Source: Asticcacaulis aquaticus (GTDB lineage Bacteria; Pseudomonadota; Alphaproteobacteria; Caulobacterales; Caulobacteraceae). From it: DNA of 64,000 nucleotides. The DNA is taken from NCBI RefSeq assembly GCF_028550415.1, contig NZ_JAQQKX010000003.1, positions 244,222 through 308,221 of the forward strand, read 5' to 3'. Position 1 is the first letter of the stretch. Each line of letters starts with the position of its first letter. The notes below the pieces were generated by a model. The model was not told the DNA's origin. It did not search any database and was given only the letters and a program-made list of their open reading frames with translations. A program made the translations under genes and the position numbers. Below, in pieces: positions 60,023-64,000 of the stretch.

Positions 60023-61872
60023 GCGGATATCCTGACATCGTCAGCGGGCGGCGTCACCGGTTCGGTGATGGCGGCGCGTTTCGGAAGGCGAAAGTGAAAG
60101 CGTGTGCCGTCATCGATCGCCGATTCAAACCATATACCGCCTGACAGCCGCCGCAAGGTCGCCTTGACATAGGCCATGCCGAGCCCCAGCCCGCCGACCT
60201 CGGTCGTGTTGCGGGCGCGGCGGAAGATTTCGAACACCTTGGGCTTGTCGACCTCATCGATGCCGCGCCCGTTATCGGCGACGGTGAAGATGAAGTCATT
60301 GGACGTTTCGCGGACCGAAACCTCGATACGCCCCGGAACGTCGGTGCGCAGATATTTCACGGCGTTGTCGAGCAGGTTGCCGAAGATTTGCTCCAGCGCA
60401 ATGGGATCGGTGACCAGCACGGGTAGGGGCTGGCAGTCGATGGTAATGCCCTTGTGCGTGATATCGTAGCCGAGCGCGCCAATACACTTGTCGAACACCG
60501 CCTGAGCGTCGACCTTTTCCAGAGTGAAGACGCGCTTGCCGATGCGCGACAGGTCGAGAATGGCCCGCGTCAGGCTGTCCATGCGCTCGACGCCCTTGGC
60601 GATGAAACCCAGCGCTTCGGGGATGTCCTCGCCCAGCGCCGTATCGAGTATTTTGCGGGAGGCCTGATCGAACTGCGCCTCATAGGGCTTTAGCGCCGCC
60701 GTCACGTCGGTGACCGATAGTTGCAACTCCTTCGAGAAGCCTTTCAGATTGACCAGCGGCGACCGCAGGTCGTGCGAGGTGATATAGGTGAAGGTTTCCA
60801 GATCGGCGTAAAGCTGGCGCAACTCCTCTTCGCGCTGCTTTTGTTCGGTGATGTCGGCGTGGGTGCCGATCATCGTCTTGAACGAACTGAAATCGTCGCC
60901 GATGCCGACGCCGCGCGACAGGATCCAGCGGTAGGTCCCGTCCTTGTGCCTCATGCGGAAGACGTTGCGATAGACCGCATCGCTGCCGTCCATATAGCGC
61001 TTGAGGGCGGCATCGGCGTCGGCGCGGTCGTCGGGATGGATCAGGTTGCGCATGACCTGAGCCTCGTTGGCGATTTCGTCCGGGCCGTAGCCCAGCATGG
61101 CCTTGTAGGCGGCGGAGCAATAGAACTCATCGGTGAGGAAATTGATCTCGAACAGGCCGTCATTGATGCCTTCGGTGACCTCGCGATAGCGCTGCTGACT
61201 GGCTTCCTGTGCCGCCAGCCGCGCCTGAAATTCGGTCTCCAGATTGATGATGGTCACCGTCCCCATCAGCATGATGCCGATCAGCAGGACATTGCCGATG
61301 ACCACGGTGTAGAAGAAATTGCTGCGCTCGGTCTTTGCCTCGGCGGCCTGCAAACGGACCTTGATCAGACGCTTGACCGTATTGGTTTCGATCAGGCGGC
61401 GGATATTGGCCATTTCCCGCGTCTGTTTCTCGAAAGTCCGTAACTGTATCGCCTGACCGCGTTCCAGGGTGCGATTCTCGATCTGGTCGTCCAGCACCTT
61501 GCGGAAGGCCCGAATGCGATCGATCCAGATATAGAGGTCTGCGGCGGAGTCGGGGTCCCGGCGCAGGATCAGGCCGCTCAGGGAACTCAGGTCGCGCTCC
61601 AGCATCTTGCGCGCCACCATATAGGCCTCCAGCGTCGTCGGCTCGCCGGAAATCAGATAGGCATGCACGCCCGTTTCCATGTCGAGCAGGTCGATGACCA
61701 CGACCCGGCTCAGGCGTATCATTTCGTACTCGTATAACGCGGCGTCATTGCGCGCCTGAATGCGCTCATAATGCTTATAGACGATGAAGGAGAAGGCGAC
61801 GACGGCGATGGAAATCAGCGCGAACATGACGAAGTAGTAGTGTTTGCGCCTGAGCAACCCCTGCCACATCAT
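60019..61872 (-). CDS. CHASE3-PAS sensor histidine kinase
   Basis: This 617-residue kinase has TM1 (about 12-33), an extracytoplasmic CHASE3 domain (about 40-185, with DLLDMETGVHAYLISGEP), TM2 (about 187-209) and a PAS/PAC domain (about 227-345, GINDGLFEINF and YRWILSRGVGIGD). An atypical HisKA with H367 in FTYITSHDLRSPL and an HATPase (LLDNAVKYLR, DNGRGI, GLGLGMAY) follow. The SHDLRSPL box is typical of bacteriophytochrome-like kinases that pair with Rcp1-type receivers, and such a receiver gene follows with overlapping codons. The CHASE3 ligand is unknown. Confidence 0.93.
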   Translation of the reverse strand: MMWQGLLRRKHYYFVMFALISIAVVAFSFIVYKHYERIQARNDAALYEYEMIRLSRVVVIDLLDMETGVHAYLISGEPTTLEAYMVARKMLERDLSSLSGLILRRDPDSAADLYIWIDRIRAFRKVLDDQIENRTLERGQAIQLRTFEKQTREMANIRRLIETNTVKRLIKVRLQAAEAKTERSNFFYTVVIGNVLLIGIMLMGTVTIINLETEFQARLAAQEASQQRYREVTEGINDGLFEINFLTDEFYCSAAYKAMLGYGPDEIANEAQVMRNLIHPDDRADADAALKRYMDGSDAVYRNVFRMRHKDGTYRWILSRGVGIGDDFSSFKTMIGTHADITEQKQREEELRQLYADLETFTYITSHDLRSPLVNLKGFSKELQLSVTDVTAALKPYEAQFDQASRKILDTALGEDIPEALGFIAKGVERMDSLTRAILDLSRIGKRVFTLEKVDAQAVFDKCIGALGYDITHKGITIDCQPLPVLVTDPIALEQIFGNLLDNAVKYLRTDVPGRIEVSVRETSNDFIFTVADNGRGIDEVDKPKVFEIFRRARNTTEVGGLGLGMAYVKATLRRLSGGIWFESAIDDGTRFHFRLPKRAAITEPVTPPADDVRISA

Positions 61873-61927
61873 CGTTTCTGTTCCCCGCTCGGCCGGTGCG
61901 GTTTTGCGCGCACCGAAAATGTCAGTA

Positions 61928-61957
61928 AGGCCTAATGCCGCTTATGGCATTAGGCCT
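61928..61957 (-). terminator. Hairpin between entericidin and kinase genes
   Basis: AGGCCTAATGCC (61928-61939) and GGCATTAGGCCT (61946-61957) are perfect 12-bp arms with a GCTTAT loop. It lies 25 bases downstream of the entericidin gene on the minus strand. No strong T-run follows, so termination efficiency is uncertain. Confidence 0.65.
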
Positions 61958-61981
61958 GTAAATTATCGGATTAGTCCAGAC

Positions 61982-62134
61982 TTAGTTCTTGGCGTCCTTG
62001 GCGGCGTCCTGAACGACTTCACCGGTCTTTTCGACGTCCTTGCCGGCGCCTTCGATGGTGTTGCAGGCATTGAGCGCGGGGATGGCCAGGGCCAGACCGG
62101 CGATGAACAGCAGCTTGGTGGTTTTCGTGATCAT
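61982..62134 (-). CDS. Entericidin A/B-type small lipoprotein
   Basis: This 50-residue protein starts at ATG 62134, with AAGGAT seven bases upstream. It begins MITKTTKLLFIAG, has a hydrophobic core, then LNAC as lipobox with the cysteine at residue 24, followed by NTIEGAGKDVEKTG, the entericidin signature, and an Ala/Lys-rich end. Entericidins are small outer-membrane or inner-membrane lipoproteins linked to stress and lysis control. It was too short for a standard gene screen but the motifs are convincing. It leads a run of stress-type envelope genes on this strand. Confidence 0.92.
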   Translation of the reverse strand: MITKTTKLLFIAGLALAIPALNACNTIEGAGKDVEKTGEVVQDAAKDAKN

Positions 62135-62272
62135 CTGTATATCCTTTTGATCGCGCCCGTTTAGCCTCAGGCGGTGTAAAACGATTTCCCCATCGTGGGA
62201 TTACAGTGCCCGCGCGACGGTAATGGGTCGATGCCGCGTGCCGGGGGAATTGTAAAAAAATCGCAAGGAAAA

Positions 62273-62701
62273 TCAGGAAGCTTTTTTACTGTGGCTTAAT
62301 CCCTGCCGAAACGCCCTGAAGACTCCGGCGGCACCACTTAGCGTCCGGGTGACGGTCTTCTGACCGGGCAGGCTGGTCCCTTCGCCGATCAGGGTATCGA
62401 AGGTGCGATGAACCGTCCTCTGCGCCCGCACCAGCGCCCAGCCGATGAGGCAAAGCAACAGGATGATGCCGGCACCGACGAACAGTCCCGCGCTCAGATT
62501 GCCCATTCCGGCATGAACCATCAGGCTGAACAGCAGCCACAGGCCGGTGAAGACCAGCAGGGCCAGCGCCGCCATGGCGAACACGATCAGGGCAAACAAC
62601 ACCGCCAGAGCGCCCAGAAGCGCCTGAATATGCGGTTTCACCGAATGCATCCGGTGCCGTGTGAGAAGAAGATCGACGACCTGAGCGACAAGCGACATCA
62701 T
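62273..62701 (-). CDS. Holin-like (DUF1469/YqjE-type) membrane protein
   Basis: This 142-residue protein has two central helices (about 26-55 and 70-95, quoted in part as FALIVFAMAALALLVF and GLFVGAGIILLLCLIGWAL) and basic, helical ends. This layout is that of the phage-holin-superfamily/YqjE proteins often found with DUF883 (YqjD/ElaB) genes, and a DUF883 gene lies just upstream. No lysis gene is present, so a phage role is unlikely. ATG 62698 is an alternative start. Function is unknown. Confidence 0.75.
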   Translation of the reverse strand: MMSLVAQVVDLLLTRHRMHSVKPHIQALLGALAVLFALIVFAMAALALLVFTGLWLLFSLMVHAGMGNLSAGLFVGAGIILLLCLIGWALVRAQRTVHRTFDTLIGEGTSLPGQKTVTRTLSGAAGVFRAFRQGLSHSKKAS

Positions 62702-62722
62702 ATTGCCCCGTTTGAAACGACA

Positions 62723-62752
62723 GCGGGCGAAGTCCGCTAAGACTTCGCCCGC
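62723..62752. terminator. Perfect hairpin between DUF883 and holin-like genes
   Basis: GCGGGCGAAGTC (62723-62734) and GACTTCGCCCGC (62741-62752) are perfect 12-bp arms around CGCTAA. It falls between two minus-strand genes, 22 bases after the DUF883 gene, and may reduce read-through or protect the upstream mRNA end. No T-run is seen. Confidence 0.65.
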
Positions 62753-62773
62753 ATCAGAAAGCGTAGGTCAGGC

Positions 62774-63076
62774 TTAACGCTTGATCAGCATGCCGAGCAG
62801 AACCCCGGCACCCAGCGCAATCAGGCCCGTGCGGACCGGATTGTCATGCACTTCCTTGTTCAGGCGGCCACCGGCGGTGTTCAGATGACCCTGAGCGTCG
62901 TCGAAAAAGGTGCGCACCTTGGCCCCGGCTTCGCTGGCGCGATGGGTCAGGTCTTCGATGACCTTGTGCGCACCGTCCTCGGCCTTGTTCAGCGCGCGCT
63001 CGGCGTCCGAACGGACATCATGTTCGGCCAGAACCTTGGTGACACCGGCGGCGGCTTTGGTAGCGGGGGACAACAT
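62774..63076 (-). CDS. DUF883/ElaB-YqjD-type membrane-anchored protein
   Basis: This 100-residue protein has a charged amphipathic helix (about 20-75, HDVRSDAERALNKAEDGAHK and AGAKVRTFFDDAQGHL) and a C-terminal helix (TGLIALGAGVLLGMLIKR) as tail anchor. This is the ElaB/YqjD/DUF883 plan; E. coli relatives bind ribosomes at the membrane in stationary phase. AGGAGA lies six bases before ATG 63076. With the holin-like protein and entericidin, it forms a stress-related set divergent from csbD. Confidence 0.85.
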   Translation of the reverse strand: MLSPATKAAAGVTKVLAEHDVRSDAERALNKAEDGAHKVIEDLTHRASEAGAKVRTFFDDAQGHLNTAGGRLNKEVHDNPVRTGLIALGAGVLLGMLIKR

Positions 63077-63136
63077 GGTGACTCTCCTGTCGTGAATTTG
63101 AATGAATCGGGCTTCGGGGGAGGGGAGAAAGGGGTG

Positions 63137-63258
63137 TCACATCCACACGGATCGCGGGGCGGGGGGATGTCTGACACGGAGGGCTGTGTGTGGACTGCGC
63201 AAAACGAGGATGGGGGGTGTCTCGTCTTGTCCGTGTCGGCTGATCCGTGTGGATGTGA
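63137..63258. repeat. Nested inverted repeat between DUF883 and csbD genes
   Basis: TCACATCCACACGGATC (63137-63153) and GATCCGTGTGGATGTGA (63242-63258) are perfect 17-bp arms. Inside them GACACGGA (63173-63180) pairs with TCCGTGTC (63230-63237). The enclosed sequence is G-rich. The 413-bp gap (63077-63489) has no convincing gene; beyond this element it holds only possible promoters of the two divergent stress genes. The element is not related to the family A-D repeats. Confidence 0.75.
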
Positions 63259-63489
63259 TGATTTGAAGTTACCGGCGGCTATTTAAGGATGCCATGCCCT
63301 TGCGCGGGCGCAAAAATAAGCGCGGAATAAAGGTTTTCGCGGCCGTTCGATCCTGACGGCATACTTACGCCAAACCCTTGGCAAACCAAGCGAAACCTGA
63401 CGTTTCTCCTGTCAGTATGAAGGCGTCAGTCGCCTGCATCTCAGGGTGTTACGGGGCTGCTCACATTCACCCAAATCAGGAGTAAACAC

Positions 63490-63663
63490 ATGAGCAATTT
63501 TAAGGGTTCGATCAAGGAAACTGCCGGTGCCGCCGAAGAAGAACTGGGCGAAGCCATCGGCAATGACAAGATGGCCGTCGACGGCCGCAAGCTGCGTAAC
63601 GAAGGCCGTATCGAAAAGGGCAAGCTGCCTAAGGTCAATCCGGTCGGTTCTGAAAAGCCGTAA
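63490..63663 (+). CDS. CsbD family stress protein
   Basis: This 57-residue protein reads MSNFKGSIKETAGAAEEELG and continues with GNDKMAVDGRKLRNEGRIEKGK, the CsbD family order (GxxKexxGkxxGdxxlxxeGkxxqxxGk), here quoted in parts. It should be a hydrophilic, largely helical general-stress protein. AGGAG lies eight bases before ATG 63490. In alphaproteobacteria such genes are often in the general stress (EcfG) regulon; the upstream DNA has GGAAT and CGTT 15 bases apart near 63326, slightly off consensus. A strong terminator follows. Confidence 0.93.
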   Translation: MSNFKGSIKETAGAAEEELGEAIGNDKMAVDGRKLRNEGRIEKGKLPKVNPVGSEKP

Positions 63664-63688
63664 GGTTTAACGGCACGACGCCTGGCAA

Positions 63689-63725
63689 CAAAAACACCCC
63701 CGGTCACTAACCGGGGGTGTTTTTG
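63689..63725 (+). terminator. Rho-independent terminator after csbD
   Basis: CAAAAACACCCCCGG (63689-63703) pairs perfectly with CCGGGGGTGTTTTTG (63711-63725) around a seven-base loop, with a T-run. It could act in both directions. Confidence 0.95.
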
Positions 63726-63732
63726 TCATTTT

Positions 63733-63911
63733 TAACATCCTTCCCCGTTTATTGGGAAGGTGGTGGACAAACGCGAAGCGATTGGACGTCGGAAGGTGGA
63801 AGCGGTGCTTCAAATAAATCTGACAGTGTTAGGGGGCGCGACGGTTTACCCCTTCCGTCAGTTCAGCCTGACGGCTGCCCTGCCACCTTCCCCGTAAACG
63901 GGGAAGGATGT
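63733..63911. repeat. Intergenic palindromic repeat (family D)
   Basis: It begins AACATCCTTCCCCG..GGGAAGGTGGTGG and ends GCCACCTTCCCCG..CGGGGAAGGATGTAA, with CGGAAGG/CCTTCCG-type inner arms. The ends are inverted copies of each other, and the plan is like family B with a T for C change in the arms (CCTTCCC rather than CCTCCCC). No gene is seen inside. Confidence 0.8.
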
Positions 63912-63952
63912 AAGCGTCTGTGGCCCGGCAAAGCTGGGCAGAAGTGAGGGTT

Positions 63953-64000
63953 TTACAACCGTACGACTTTGGCGGCTTGTGAAGCGGTCTCAGACGGCGT
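63953..64000 (-). CDS. Possible 3' end of a gene running out of the window
   Basis: Read on the minus strand from the window edge, 15 codons (ending SQAAKVVRL) precede a TAA at 63953-63955 with no earlier stop. Composition is compatible with a coding C-terminus, and the family-D repeat just downstream marks an intergenic space. The fragment is too short to identify. Confidence 0.3.
   Translation of the reverse strand, partial: TPSETASQAAKVVRL

Noticed and set aside
62273..62701. Holin-like gene as sign of a prophage
   Set aside because: No endolysin, structural, integrase or att sequences are near; the protein fits the YqjE/DUF1469 class that accompanies DUF883 proteins.

Overview
The window reads as chromosomal DNA from a Caulobacterales alphaproteobacterium, most likely an Asticcacaulis/Caulobacter relative. 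It is GC-rich and densely coded. It encodes a PodJ-type polar localization factor, a PleC/PdhS-type histidine kinase and a GlnE adenylyltransferase. It also keeps the alphaproteobacterial gene orders tlpA / argH-lptM-lysA and twin-TM protein-PduO / etfB-etfA-3-hydroxyacyl-CoA dehydrogenase. GANTC (CcrM-type) sites cluster in several promoters. No rRNA, tRNA, CRISPR array, transposase or prophage was seen, so this looks like core genome with a few lineage-specific insertions and losses.

Layout. 1-3091: a minus-strand operon for a BioF2-type acetyltransferase, a family 2 glycosyltransferase and a JmjC/cupin-like oxygenase. 3282-4638: a compact cassette of three small membrane proteins (two of them paralogues) and a 62-residue HTH repressor, with an operator-like palindrome in its promoter. 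4689-6720: two tandem TraB/GumN proteins. 6804-9003: argD-argF behind an attenuator-like hairpin. 9431-12836: podJ with a DnaA box, a CtrA-like site and GANTC sites in its promoter. 12983-20726: TauE/SafE exporter, TIGR02186 protein, DinG-type helicase, leuA and a DUF2125 protein. 20813-22988: chorismate mutase with an extra domain, and hisC. 23279-31141: Rieske oxygenase, TetR regulator, PduO adenosyltransferase, etfBA, 3-hydroxybutyryl-CoA dehydrogenase and a DUF418 protein.

31309-37508: CDP-alcohol phosphatidyltransferase, tlpA, argH, LptM-like lipoprotein and lysA, then an apparently truncated DUF4175 gene overlapping a thermonuclease-like gene, and a FrnE-like oxidoreductase. 37776-44951: an exported GH2 glycosidase, MerC-like and Dabb proteins, serine dehydratase and a GT39-like membrane protein. 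45008-49907: glnE, then an ECF sigma operon with a probable anti-sigma factor and a periplasmic metal-sensor-like protein. 49914-61872: DMT transporter, AraC regulator, PleC-like kinase, response regulator, PepN, and a three-gene phosphorelay operon (CHASE3 kinase, single receiver, REC-HK-REC hybrid). 61982-63663: an envelope-stress group (entericidin, holin-like protein, DUF883 protein, CsbD).

Several families of GC-rich intergenic palindromes punctuate the window. The points most worth following are the membrane/HTH cassette, the truncated DUF4175 locus, the podJ promoter and its shortened product, the argD leader hairpin, the palindrome at the chorismate mutase promoter, and the nested inverted repeat before csbD. 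No complete, clearly new multi-gene system was proven; the cassette at 3282-4638 is the best candidate.
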